Origin: Bradyrhizobium betae
GTDB lineage: Bacteria; Pseudomonadota; Alphaproteobacteria; Rhizobiales; Xanthobacteraceae
Direction of reading: 5' to 3'
NCBI RefSeq assembly: GCF_008932115.1
Contig: NZ_CP044543.1
Location: 3,850,501-3,914,500, forward strand
DNA length: 64,000 nt
The number at the start of each line of letters is the position of its first letter. Position 1 is the first letter of the stretch. Of the stretch, positions 1-7,711 are shown piece by piece. The notes beneath the pieces were generated by a model. That model was not told the DNA's origin, did no database searches, and saw only the letters and a program-made list of their open reading frames with translations. Both the position numbers and the translations under genes were made by a program.

Positions 1-178
1 GGGCTCGTTCGGGCTCGCGGTCCGGATCGATGCCGAACAGCAATGCGACCGCCTCCCGCCAATCGGCCCCATCGGTGTCGGCGTCGAGCAGGCGCAAATA
101 GAGCTTCACGTGCGTACGGTCGTAGGGTGTCAGCGCCGGGCTCTCCGGCGGCTGGTCAAGAAACTCTTGCTGGGTCAT
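1..178 (-). CDS. DUF2285 family protein, N-terminal part (runs off the left edge)
   Basis: The gene starts at an ATG at 178 and is open to base 1, giving 59 residues. The fragment contains LTPYDRTHVKLYLRLLDAD and DWREAVALLFGIDPDREPE, which I recognise as the start of the DUF2285 domain of rhizobial ICEs and plasmids. In Mesorhizobium ICEs a DUF2285 protein forms part of the FseA activator of excision and transfer; a similar role here is only inference. It lies 128 bp downstream of an XRE regulator on the same strand and may share its transcript. The C-terminal part is outside the window. Confidence 0.75.
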   Translation of the reverse strand, partial: MTQQEFLDQPPESPALTPYDRTHVKLYLRLLDADTDGADWREAVALLFGIDPDREPERA

Positions 179-306
179 GCGTTCCCCCCGCCGTGATGAG
201 CGCCGCTGAATCAGCGGTTAACCATATCCACAATTCTGCGACATGCGAGGGGCGATGGGGGGCATCACCCGATGAACGCGCGGCATCACCGCAGGTCCGG
301 CGCACC

Positions 307-555
307 TCAAGTTGCTGAGCCGATCTTCGCACGGACAAGCATGACTCCTTCACCCTGGTCGGAGGTGAGGAGGACGATGCCGCTTCGTTCCAGGGCCCGA
401 CGGACCTGATCGCGCGTGCTTTCAAACACCTCGAGACCGTTGACGGATTCGAGGCGTTTGAGCGCGGTCAAAGAAACCTGGGCCTTGTCAGCGAGCGTCT
501 CCTGGTTCCAACCGAGCAGCGCGCGTGCGGCCCGCGACTGTCGGGCGGTGATCAT
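307..555 (-). CDS. Small XRE-family helix-turn-helix regulator
   Basis: An 82-residue protein with an N-terminal HTH (about residues 4-40: RQSRAARALLGWNQETLADK...VSLTALKRLE) and a short C-terminal extension. It is a predicted cytoplasmic DNA-binding repressor. The start at 555 is supported by a near-perfect Shine-Dalgarno, GGAGGTGAT, five bases upstream. Start codon and Shine-Dalgarno lie inside a 20-bp perfect palindrome (547-566), which suggests autoregulation. It is divergent from a second XRE gene at 710. Paired small HTH proteins next to DUF2285 recall the QseC/QseM switch of Mesorhizobium ICEs, but I cannot show orthology. Confidence 0.85.
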   Translation of the reverse strand: MITARQSRAARALLGWNQETLADKAQVSLTALKRLESVNGLEVFESTRDQVRRALERSGIVLLTSDQGEGVMLVRAKIGSAT

Positions 556-566
556 GCATGATCACC
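547..566. promoter_or_regulatory. 20-bp perfect palindrome over SD and start codon of the XRE gene
   Basis: GGTGATCATGCATGATCACC reads identically on both strands. It contains the ATG (555-553) and most of the Shine-Dalgarno of the minus-strand XRE gene. It is a likely operator for that regulator, or an mRNA hairpin hiding the ribosome site. The symmetry is seen; the function is inferred. Confidence 0.6.
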
Positions 567-654
567 TCCCACCGACACGAACGTGCACGCCAGAACTACG
601 ACTTCTCTATTCGGATCAGGCCGCTAACACGGTCCAATCCCATATCCAATCGTC

Positions 655-693
655 ATTTACATACTATAGTTGATAAACTCAAAGTATGTAAAT
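655..693. promoter_or_regulatory. 11-bp inverted repeat between divergent regulators
   Basis: ATTTACATACT (655-665) and AGTATGTAAAT (683-693) are perfect inverted copies, 28 bp centre to centre. They lie in an AT-rich patch between the divergent XRE genes and 17 bp before the plus-strand start. The spacing is nearly three helical turns, which suits cooperative binding of an HTH dimer. Confidence 0.55.
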
Positions 694-709
694 CACGATC
701 CTCCTGCGC

Positions 710-928
710 ATGGATATGCGCAAATTGGTCGGCCGGAACTTCGCCCGTCTGCGTCGGGAGAAGGGCCTGACCCAGGAGGAGGTCGAAGCGCGTTCTGGGT
801 TCAGTCAACAATACCTCAGCAGTCTGGAGCGCGGGCGGCGCAATCCGACCGTGATCACCCTTTTCGAGCTGGCCCAAGCCCTGGGCGTCAGCCATATCGA
901 GCTCGTCCAACCGGACGGCGAAGGCTGA
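710..928 (+). CDS. XRE-family transcriptional regulator
   Basis: A 72-residue protein that is almost entirely one HTH_3 domain: RKLVGRNFARLRREKGLTQE, then SGFSQQYLSSLERGRRNPTV and LFELAQALGVS. It is a predicted DNA-binding repressor. An alternative ATG lies two codons downstream (716); neither has a clear Shine-Dalgarno. It is divergent from the XRE gene at 307-555, and the inverted repeat at 655-693 is the natural candidate operator. Nothing recognisable follows it until the IS110 transposase, about 200 bp on. Confidence 0.85.
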   Translation: MDMRKLVGRNFARLRREKGLTQEEVEARSGFSQQYLSSLERGRRNPTVITLFELAQALGVSHIELVQPDGEG

Positions 929-1131
929 TAGGCATACCCGTGAGGATCATGCTTCTCTTCGTGGTCGGCACAAAGCCGCCACAGGATGGGGTCAGAGGAG
1001 CGGCGGAACAATCTAAAATGCGGCATCGCGTTGGTAGGACCGACGCGGCCAAGTCGTATTTGCGAACTCGCCGTCCCTCGTCCCCTCGCGGGGAGCCCTT
1101 CGCACCCGGCCTGCGCCCGGCGCGAGATCGT

Positions 1132-2172
1132 TCAGGCCGTAGCCGCCGCAGGCGGCGTGCCCCAGTCGAACTCCGTACCATCGACCCACATGCGATGTAG
1201 GACGACACCAATGCGGCGCGCGAGGGCGACGATTGCTTTCTTGTGCCCGCGGCGCCGCGAGACGTGAGCGGCCCACGCCTTGAGCGCAGACCAGCGTTTG
1301 ACGCGCGTGAGGAGAACCTGTGCTGCCTCGTAGAGCGCGCTTCGCATCATGGCATCGCCCCACTTGGAGATGCGACCGGTGCGGTCAACTTCACCCGATT
1401 GGTACTTTCGTGGCGTTAGGCCGAAATGCGCGCCCACGTCTCGCGATCGAGTGAATCGTGCTGGCACGTCGACAGTGGCGCGGAAGGTCAGTGCGACCAC
1501 CGGGCCGACGCCGGGAACGGTCATGAGACGGCGCGAGAGTGCATCATCACGTGCAAGCCGGACCAACAGATTATCCAAGCGGCCGAACTCCTCGCGAAGA
1601 ACCCGACGTGCATTGAGCAACGGATCGGCGATGACATGCAGATCGCTCTCGCTGAGCAATTCGCGGACTCGCGATTCGAACTCGCGTGCTGTGACCTTGC
1701 CGAGATGGTAGCCGAAGTTGCGGATGAGACCCCGGATCTCGTTCTCGACATCCTGGAGCTTGTTTCTCAGCAACTGGCGCGCCGTCAGGATTGTGCGTAG
1801 CCGCTGGCTGGTCGGCGTCTTGACGTGCACCGGCTTGAATAGACCGACGCGCATCATTTGGGCGATGCCGCGGGCGTCGTGACGATCGGTCTTATTGAGC
1901 TGTGCGGAGAGCGCCGCCTTCATATGACGGGTCTCGACGCAAACAACGGGAAGTCCCGCTGCCGCCAATCCCGCAAACAGATGCTGCGAGAGCATTCCGG
2001 CCTCGAGGCCGATGCGGGCGAGATGCAGATCGAGACCAAGAAGATGCGCTGAGATGGCGTCAGGGTCGACGTTCAGCTTGCGCTCGTGCGCCACGCGACC
2101 CTCGTCGTCGACCACGCACAAGTTCACGGAACGGGCGGATACATCAAGTCCAACGTAGTGCTTTGCTGTCAT
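1132..2172 (-). CDS. IS110-family transposase
   Basis: A 346-residue DEDD transposase. The N-terminal RuvC-like half has HYVGLDVSARS (first D), IGLEAGM and LNKTDRHDARGIA; the C-terminal half has the IS110 transposase_20 region VPGVGPVVALTF...FGLTPRKYQSG. ATG 2172 is preferred because the protein then begins MTAKHYVGLDVS, as family members do; an upstream ATG at 2235 would add 21 unconserved residues. An inverted repeat (ATCACCGGA 2171-2179, TCCGGTGAT 2195-2203) overlaps the start. IS110 elements use a bridge RNA encoded in their non-coding ends. About 200 bp of non-coding DNA lies beyond the stop (929-1131) and about 115 bp before the start. The element's ends were not identified; these insertions lack classic terminal repeats. 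Confidence 0.9.
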   Translation of the reverse strand: MTAKHYVGLDVSARSVNLCVVDDEGRVAHERKLNVDPDAISAHLLGLDLHLARIGLEAGMLSQHLFAGLAAAGLPVVCVETRHMKAALSAQLNKTDRHDARGIAQMMRVGLFKPVHVKTPTSQRLRTILTARQLLRNKLQDVENEIRGLIRNFGYHLGKVTAREFESRVRELLSESDLHVIADPLLNARRVLREEFGRLDNLLVRLARDDALSRRLMTVPGVGPVVALTFRATVDVPARFTRSRDVGAHFGLTPRKYQSGEVDRTGRISKWGDAMMRSALYEAAQVLLTRVKRWSALKAWAAHVSRRRGHKKAIVALARRIGVVLHRMWVDGTEFDWGTPPAAATA

Positions 2173-2286
2173 CACCGGAGTCCTCAGTTGAATGTCCGGT
2201 GATTTCTTTAGCGCTTCCGACGCGGCTTTTGGCAACTACGACCTTTCTAGTCGTCCTTCACGACGACAGTCGCAAGCAGGCCGTGC

Positions 2287-4551
2287 TCAGCCGGCGCAGC
2301 ACGATAACTTGGCGACATCCTTGCCGAACGACAGCGCCGCGAGCTTCAGACCCTCGACAGTGGTGAGATACGGAAAAATGGTATCCACGAGGTCATCGAC
2401 CGTGAGGCCCTGTCGGATTGCGATCGCCGCGGTCTGGATGCTGTCGGCGCCTTCCGGCGCAAGGATATGGGCGCCGAGTAGACGGCCGCTGCCGGCGTCG
2501 GCCACGAGCTTGATCAGCCCGCGGGTGTCACGAGCGGCAAGCGCGCGTGGCACCTGGTCAAGGCCGATCGTCGAGACACGAACGGTATGACCGGCCGCGC
2601 GCGCGGTGGCCTCGGTCAGCCCGACGCTCGCCACCTGGGGATCGGTGAACACGATGGCGGGCATGGCGCTGTTGTCGTAGCGCAGGCTGTCGCCATTGAA
2701 GGCGTTCCTGGCGGCGAGCTTGGCGCCGTAGGCAGCCATGTAGACGAACTGGTCGCGGCCGGTGACGTCGCCGGCGGCATAGACGCCAGTCTTGGTCGTG
2801 CGCATCCGGTCGTCGACTACGATGCCGCCCTTCGTCGAGACAGTGATCCCGTGCTCGGCCAGCCCAAGGCCTTCGATGTTGGGCGTGCGCCCCGTGGTGA
2901 TCAGCACCTGATCGGCGTCGATCGCAATATCCTGGCCGTCGCGCGTGACCGTCAGTGACACACCGCCATCAATTTTACGGATCGCGCGGTAAGCGATGCC
3001 GGAGACAACGGTGATGCCTTCGTCCTCGAAATACCCCGTGAGCGCCGCGCTGATCTCGGGCTCGGCCTCTGGGAGCAGACGAGACCGGCAGACGAGAGTC
3101 ACCTTAACGCCTGCACGAGCGAACATCTGCGCGAGCTCCGCGCCGATGTAGCCGCCGCCGATCACGAGAAGCGAGCTCGGCAGCTCCTCGAGCTCGAGCG
3201 CCGTTGTGCTGGTGAGATACGGCACGGTCACGAGGCCAGGAATGGCAGGCACTGCCGGCCGCGCGCCGGTCGCGATGATGATCTTGCCAGCGGCAATGCG
3301 CGCGCCGTCAACTTCGACACCGCCGTCGAGGAGGCGAGCTGGCCCGTCGCGATAGGCGATGCCGTTATACGCGGGGAGCAGATCGGCGTACTTGGCTTGG
3401 CGCAGTTCGGAAACGAGGGCGTCTTTCTGACGAACGGTTCCGCGCCAGTCGATCAGTTCGGCCGCCGCCGTGATGCCGGCAAAACGTGCCGCCACGCGAG
3501 CGTTGTGAAGCGTCTCGGCGGCGCGGATCAGGGTCTTTGACGGCACGCAGCCGATATTGACGCAGGTGCCGCCGATGGCGCCGCTGCCGATGAGCGCCAC
3601 TTGCGCGCCCTGATCGGCGGCCGTGATCGAGGCCGAGAAGCCGGCAGAGCCGGCGCCGATCACGACGAGATCGTAAGCGCCTCCATTGCGACCGTTTGTG
3701 CGGAAGGGGCGGTTCGCGACTGATGGGCTGTTCGATTCCGGATCGGCAGGCGGTTGTTGTGTCACACCGAGCCCGGCGAGGCTCGGCCCGAACAGAGCGC
3801 GGCCGGCCTCCAGGCCTTCATCGATCGACAGCCGAAAACCTGGCTCGTCGGCGGAACGCTCGCGGCGCCAGGCGGAGAGATGCTCATCCGAGCAGAAAAA
3901 GGTGGTCGTCGCGCACAGCGAGTTCGCGGCGCATGCGTCTTCATAGCGAACGCTTTGCCACATGACGGCCGTCTGCGGCTCGACATCGGCCAGCACCCGC
4001 CCTCGGTCCCGTGTGGTGATCCGGATTGGCGCGCCGCAATGGCGGCAACTCGAGGCGATCGAGATGTCGCGATCGGTCATGGCGCCGATCCCAAGCGCGT
4101 CGACCGCGCACATAGCGTTGAGCGCGCGCCCGTCCAGCGTGACCTCATGGCCCCTGTCTTGGTCGGTGAACGGATAGGCGCCGACGATTCGTTCGCCGTC
4201 GAGAACGACCAGGTCGCGCCGGCGGAGCTCGTCGAGCAACGGCGGGACGGCGGCCTCACCGAGACCTGCAAGGTTCGCAATCGCGGCTACGGTCAGCGCT
4301 CGCCCGTGTTCGACGTAGAGCTGAAGCAGCGCAACGCGCACGCGATCCGTGGCGGGATCGTAGCCGCTCCAGCGATTGAGCACGTGGCCAGACCCGACCA
4401 TGGCCAGCAAAGCGTCCCTCACTGCGGGCGACGTGACCGTCGACCAATCCGGGAACGTGACGCCCGGCCGCACCGCATAGCTGGGCAGAGTGTCGGGCGT
4501 AGGGATGACAGCTTCGTTTCGGGACGAGGAGGAGGCACAACAATCGTTCAC
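2287..4551 (-). CDS. merA: MerB-MerA fusion: organomercurial lyase / mercuric reductase, copy 1
   Basis: A 754-residue cytoplasmic fusion. Roughly residues 30-270 are MerB: a winged-helix start, then MCAVDALGIG (catalytic Cys and Asp) and SLCATTTFFCSDEH (second catalytic Cys). Roughly residues 290-754 are MerA: FAD-binding VVIGAGSAGFSASI, the redox-active GGTCVNIGCVPSKTL, NADPH-binding VIGGGYIGAELAQMF and C-terminal KLSCCAG. The protein should cleave C-Hg bonds and reduce the released Hg(II) to Hg(0) with NADPH. There is no N-terminal HMA domain. GTG 4551 is chosen over the ATG at 4623 because it overlaps the merF stop as GTGA and matches the start of copy 2 (NDCCA). It is last in merT-merP-merF-merBA. 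Confidence 0.93.
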   Translation of the reverse strand: MNDCCASSSSRNEAVIPTPDTLPSYAVRPGVTFPDWSTVTSPAVRDALLAMVGSGHVLNRWSGYDPATDRVRVALLQLYVEHGRALTVAAIANLAGLGEAAVPPLLDELRRRDLVVLDGERIVGAYPFTDQDRGHEVTLDGRALNAMCAVDALGIGAMTDRDISIASSCRHCGAPIRITTRDRGRVLADVEPQTAVMWQSVRYEDACAANSLCATTTFFCSDEHLSAWRRERSADEPGFRLSIDEGLEAGRALFGPSLAGLGVTQQPPADPESNSPSVANRPFRTNGRNGGAYDLVVIGAGSAGFSASITAADQGAQVALIGSGAIGGTCVNIGCVPSKTLIRAAETLHNARVAARFAGITAAAELIDWRGTVRQKDALVSELRQAKYADLLPAYNGIAYRDGPARLLDGGVEVDGARIAAGKIIIATGARPAVPAIPGLVTVPYLTSTTALELEELPSSLLVIGGGYIGAELAQMFARAGVKVTLVCRSRLLPEAEPEISAALTGYFEDEGITVVSGIAYRAIRKIDGGVSLTVTRDGQDIAIDADQVLITTGRTPNIEGLGLAEHGITVSTKGGIVVDDRMRTTKTGVYAAGDVTGRDQFVYMAAYGAKLAARNAFNGDSLRYDNSAMPAIVFTDPQVASVGLTEATARAAGHTVRVSTIGLDQVPRALAARDTRGLIKLVADAGSGRLLGAHILAPEGADSIQTAAIAIRQGLTVDDLVDTIFPYLTTVEGLKLAALSFGKDVAKLSCCAG

Positions 4552-4796
4552 GGCTTCACGCCTTCCTTGTGAATCGTCGTCTCGCAACGGGCGGCCTTTG
4601 CGTGGCGACGATGGAATATCCAAGCGATGAGGCCGAAGCTCGCAGCCATCAGCGGAAGCACTACAAGGCCCTTACCGGCTAGCCACGCGCCAAGGCCCGC
4701 AAAGGACAGGCCGACGGCAATGAGCGGCGCGGCGCAGCAGATCGCGACCAGGACGGCACCGGCCATGCCTACGCGGATTGCGGTGCGGTCACTCAT
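4548..4796 (-). CDS. merF: MerF mercury transporter, copy 1
   Basis: An 82-residue inner-membrane protein with two predicted helices and a vicinal Cys pair in the first (VAICCAAP, C20-C21). It should carry Hg(II) inward for the reductase. Known MerF has a second Cys pair near the C-terminus; here only one Cys remains (AARCETT). It lies one base after the merP stop and overlaps merBA by GTGA, so it is translationally coupled to it. Confidence 0.88.
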   Translation of the reverse strand: MSDRTAIRVGMAGAVLVAICCAAPLIAVGLSFAGLGAWLAGKGLVVLPLMAASFGLIAWIFHRRHAKAARCETTIHKEGVKP

Positions 4797-4797
4797 C

Positions 4798-5091
4798 TTA
4801 GCTGCCCCGCTGCCTCAGATGGGCTGGATAGCCCGCGTTCATGCTGGCGACGGCGATGATGTCGGCGTTCGTCTTTGCGTCGTCGAAGGTCACGGTCGCT
4901 GTCTTTGCCTCGAAGGAGACGGTCACATTCGCGACGCCCGGGACTGCCGTCATCGAGGTCTTCACGATGTAAGGGCACGAGGCGCAGGTCATGTTGTCGA
5001 CGGCAAACGTAACGGTGCGTTCGGCGGCGAACGCGGTCGATGCCGTCATCACCGAGGCGATTAGGGCAAGGACGCTCAAGCTCTTCTTCAT
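4798..5091 (-). CDS. merP: MerP periplasmic mercury-binding protein, copy 1
   Basis: A 97-residue protein with a signal peptide (MKKSLSVLALIASVMTASTAFA, cleavage near residue 22) followed by a heavy-metal-associated domain with the binding motif MTCASC (C36, C39). It should bind Hg(II) in the periplasm and pass it to MerT or MerF. The length matches the family. It sits 20 bp after merT. Confidence 0.93.
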   Translation of the reverse strand: MKKSLSVLALIASVMTASTAFAAERTVTFAVDNMTCASCPYIVKTSMTAVPGVANVTVSFEAKTATVTFDDAKTNADIIAVASMNAGYPAHLRQRGS

Positions 5092-5111
5092 GGGATGGTC
5101 TCCTCTTGGTG

Positions 5112-5537
5112 TCAGGCGAGCAGCAGCAGCGGGGCGACATAGTCAAAGGCAAAGGCGGCGATCACGAGCACAGTCGCGATCCAGAGCGCGAGCTGGACGA
5201 GACGGCTGGGGATGGGGCGCGCGCACGCGGCGCCAGCGGCGCAGGCGCGCCGCGGCTTCCAGTATACGAGGTAGAAACCGTATCCGAGGAGTCCCGCCGT
5301 TCCAGCGACGAAGAGCGGCTTGTACGGCGCGAGCGCCGTAAGGTTGCCGATCCAGGCGCCGCCGATGCCGAGGCTAAACAGGATGAGCGGAATTACGCAG
5401 CAGGACGACGCGGCGATCGCGCCGAGAATGCCGCCCAGAGCAACCAGACGCTGCCGTCCAGCCTCGGTCCGCTCCGACGATGCAAGAACTGTCGTGACGG
5501 GTGCCATATCTGCCGTTCCGGATCGCGGTGTAACCAT
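5112..5537 (-). CDS. merT: MerT mercuric transport protein, copy 1
   Basis: A 141-residue inner-membrane protein with three predicted helices, the Cys pair SSCCVIP in helix 1 (C46-C47) and a loop Cys pair (RRACAAGAACA). It moves Hg(II) from MerP to the cytoplasm. The start at 5537 (MVTPRSG) gives the same length as copy 2; an in-frame ATG at 5570 would add 11 residues. It is the first gene of the operon and is divergent from merR across a 19-bp-spacer promoter. Confidence 0.92.
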   Translation of the reverse strand: MVTPRSGTADMAPVTTVLASSERTEAGRQRLVALGGILGAIAASSCCVIPLILFSLGIGGAWIGNLTALAPYKPLFVAGTAGLLGYGFYLVYWKPRRACAAGAACARPIPSRLVQLALWIATVLVIAAFAFDYVAPLLLLA

Positions 5538-5578
5538 GTCCGACCTCTCATTCCTTGCCGAAATCCTCATTGCGGCGT

Positions 5579-5609
5579 AGGATGCGGTCTGTAGTCACTA
5601 CAGGGTCAA
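5579..5609 (-). promoter_or_regulatory. merT promoter and MerR operator, copy 1
   Basis: On the minus strand, TTGACC (-35, 5609-5604) and CATCCT (weak -10, 5584-5579) are separated by 19 bp, the long spacer typical of MerR-activated promoters. The spacer holds the dyad CTGTAG-TCA-CTACAG (5589-5603). MerR would repress without Hg(II) and untwist the spacer with it. Confidence 0.8.
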
Positions 5610-5621
5610 GGGGTATTTGCG

Positions 5622-6044
5622 ATGCGCGATCACGCTGTAGTGAAGGGCCTGCAGCGAGCCGAACTCGCCCGGCGGACGGGCAGCAATCTGGAGACGGTCC
5701 GCTACTACGAGAAGGTCGGGCTGCTGCCTGAGCCGCCGCGCACGACGGCGGGCTACCGCAGCTATGACACGACGCACGAGCGGCGGCTTCGCTTCGTCCT
5801 GCGGGCGCGCGAACTCGGCTTCTCGCTGGATGAAATCCGCGAGCTGCTGCGGCTCGTCGATGAACGCGATCAACCTTGCGCGGAGGCGCGCGCCGTCGCT
5901 GCTGCCCATCTCGACGACGTGCGAGCGAAGATCGCCGATCTGAAACGGATGGAGCGGGTATTGAAGGACGTGGTCGCACAATGCGCCGACGGCACGCTGC
6001 CAGAATGTCCGCTGATAGAGACGTTATTTGGTGAAGCCGCTTGA
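5622..6044 (+). CDS. merR: MerR mercury-responsive regulator, copy 1
   Basis: A 140-residue MerR-family activator-repressor. The N-terminal winged HTH (residues 10-50) includes ETVRYYEKVGLLPEPPRT; a dimerising helix follows. The three Hg(II)-binding cysteines of MerR are present: C86 (DQPCAEA), C121 (AQCADG) and C129 (PECP). It is divergent from merTPF-merBA and should control both directions from the operator at 5589-5603. Confidence 0.93.
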   Translation: MRDHAVVKGLQRAELARRTGSNLETVRYYEKVGLLPEPPRTTAGYRSYDTTHERRLRFVLRARELGFSLDEIRELLRLVDERDQPCAEARAVAAAHLDDVRAKIADLKRMERVLKDVVAQCADGTLPECPLIETLFGEAA

Positions 6045-6405
6045 ACGCTTCGCCTATACGCTTTGCGGACTATGGAGCAACTAAAGCCGACCGCTAAACG
6101 CTCCGAATACCCCATCTATAATAGTCGTCCTTGTGTCGGAGCCGCCAGTGTTTTTCCGTTTCGGGGCAACTTTTCCGGGCGGAGCGGCCAACCTGATTCG
6201 GTCGCCTGATCCGTTGCTGATGTTTGGCCCAATTGATCAGATGAGCCGTATCGTCAGACCCCTAGGTATGAGCGCAAATCGACTGTGATCGGAGGGGGAT
6301 CGAGCCGTCCGCCTCCACAAGCCCAAGGAGGATTCAGCGCACCAGAATGGCGGTGGGCGCGCGCAGAATTGCCGGTCGCCGCTGCTCCGGCGCCTTCGGA
6401 TCTGC
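6045..6405. other. Non-coding stretch between merR-1 and the NDUFS4-like gene
   Basis: No open frame with family-like content was seen on either strand. It is the junction between mercury operon 1 and the stress block; homology with mer copy 2 stops just inside its left edge. No clear hairpin or repeat was found. Confidence 0.5.
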
Positions 6406-6750
6406 TTAGTTCACGACATAGGTTAGACCCTGGCGTCGGGCGTAGGCGACCGCGGATTCGAGGGTCGGAAACCGGAGTTCGACCTGCGTCAGCGGATCGT
6501 CACCACCCGTCCAACCCATCAAAGGCTCGATGAAGGGTGGGGTTTGCCGTTCGAAGCGGAGAATCCAATGCTTCGTGCGCGCCTTGCCCGAGGTCATGAC
6601 CGAGCGCGAGGGGCGAAAGATCCGAGCGACGGCATCGGGAGGAAACACCGAGTCCGGGTTGTGCGCACGCGGCGCGCGGCGGCCGAGGTCGGTGCGACTT
6701 GTCTCGGACAGGGGCTGCGCGGGTTCTATTTCTTTCCAGACATAGCTCAT
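6406..6750 (-). CDS. NDUFS4-like ETC complex I subunit family protein
   Basis: A 114-residue protein whose C-terminal 70 residues match the ETC complex I (NDUFS4-type) conserved region: ARIFRPSRSVMTSGKART, WILRFE, PLMGWTGGDDP, VELRFPTLESAVAYARRQG. Chromosomal alphaproteobacterial homologues are small accessory subunits of NADH dehydrogenase. This copy has about 40 extra N-terminal residues and sits 78 bp after the small heat-shock gene on the same strand, so its role in the stress block is unclear. A purine-rich Shine-Dalgarno (GGGAGGGACAGG) precedes ATG 6750. Confidence 0.8.
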   Translation of the reverse strand: MSYVWKEIEPAQPLSETSRTDLGRRAPRAHNPDSVFPPDAVARIFRPSRSVMTSGKARTKHWILRFERQTPPFIEPLMGWTGGDDPLTQVELRFPTLESAVAYARRQGLTYVVN

Positions 6751-6828
6751 GACCTGTCCCTCCCGCGTACGGCAAAGGAAAGGCCGGGGGCGACGACCCG
6801 GCTGGGTCTGCCCCTGGCCTCGTCAGGC

Positions 6829-7335
6829 TTACTGCGCCTGGGCGCCGCCGTTGATGGCGATGCGCTTGGCTTTGGACTGGGCCTTTTCGGACTTCGGCAG
6901 GGTGATGGTCAGCACGCCGTTCTTGAAGTCGGCAGCGACCTTTTCCTCCTCGACGTCGAAGCCGAGCCCGATGCGGCGCTCGAAGCGGCCATAGATCCGC
7001 TCGCTGAACTGCCGCGCCGCGTCTTCGGTGTGTGAGCGCTTTTCGCCGCGGAGCGTCAGGACGCCGTCCTCGATGAGGACCTCGACGTCCTTCTCCTCCA
7101 GGCCGGGGAGTTCTGCGGCGATACGCACGTCCTTCTCGGTCTCGGTCACCTCGACGCTTGGCCACGCCGGGGTGCGGCCGAAAAGACCGGGCGCGCCGAA
7201 GTCGCGGAAGGCCTCATCGAACAGGCGGTTCATGTCGCGATGGAGCGACAGGAACGGGCTCGGAGTCCCGCTCCGATAGGGGGTCGGGGTCTGATCGGTT
7301 TCCCGACCCCAGGGGATCAGATCACGCACGTTCAT
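6829..7335 (-). CDS. Hsp20 / alpha-crystallin small heat-shock protein
   Basis: A 168-residue protein with an N-terminal region containing PFLSLHRDMNRLFDEAFRDF and an alpha-crystallin domain (about residues 60-150: PSVEVTETEKDVRIAAELPG, DGVLTLRGEKRS, then FKNGVLTITLPK). It is a cytoplasmic ATP-independent holdase chaperone. ATG 7335 (MNVRDLIPW) is chosen over ATG 7341 because the Shine-Dalgarno AAAGGA (7348-7343) stands seven bases before it and only one base before the other. It heads a short minus-strand unit with the NDUFS4-like gene. Confidence 0.92.
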   Translation of the reverse strand: MNVRDLIPWGRETDQTPTPYRSGTPSPFLSLHRDMNRLFDEAFRDFGAPGLFGRTPAWPSVEVTETEKDVRIAAELPGLEEKDVEVLIEDGVLTLRGEKRSHTEDAARQFSERIYGRFERRIGLGFDVEEEKVAADFKNGVLTITLPKSEKAQSKAKRIAINGGAQAQ

Positions 7336-7711
7336 CGTCATGTCCTTTCTCAAAGCAACATGGTTGAATGAGGTGCGCCCGGAGCGCCGGACGCCCCTCG
7401 GAGCCGGACCTCAATCGAGCGTCCGGCGCGTCAGAAATTTGGGAATGGGGCGGCCGGAGGTCAAGAACCACACGGTCGTGGTTGGGCAACTTTTCGATGA
7501 AGAAACAGCTTCGTCGGGCTGATCGCGACCTTTGGGCGACGCGCAGTCCCAGACATCTGCAAGATCAGGCAAGCTTGTTTGAACCAAACCGGCTTTGTTA
7601 AGTTACAGGCTGCGATGGAGTCTTGCGCCAAAGGGGCTGGCCTTGTGACGAACTGAGGTCGTGCGACCCGGCCGCGCGCTCCAAGCGTGTTTGCACCGGG
7701 GAGCGTCGACC
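7336..7711. other. Intergenic region between hsp20 and the KaiC-like gene
   Basis: A divergent intergenic region that must hold the hsp20 promoter (minus strand) and the KaiC promoter (plus strand). I saw no convincing sigma-32 or sigma-70 pair, hairpin or small gene. Confidence 0.45.
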
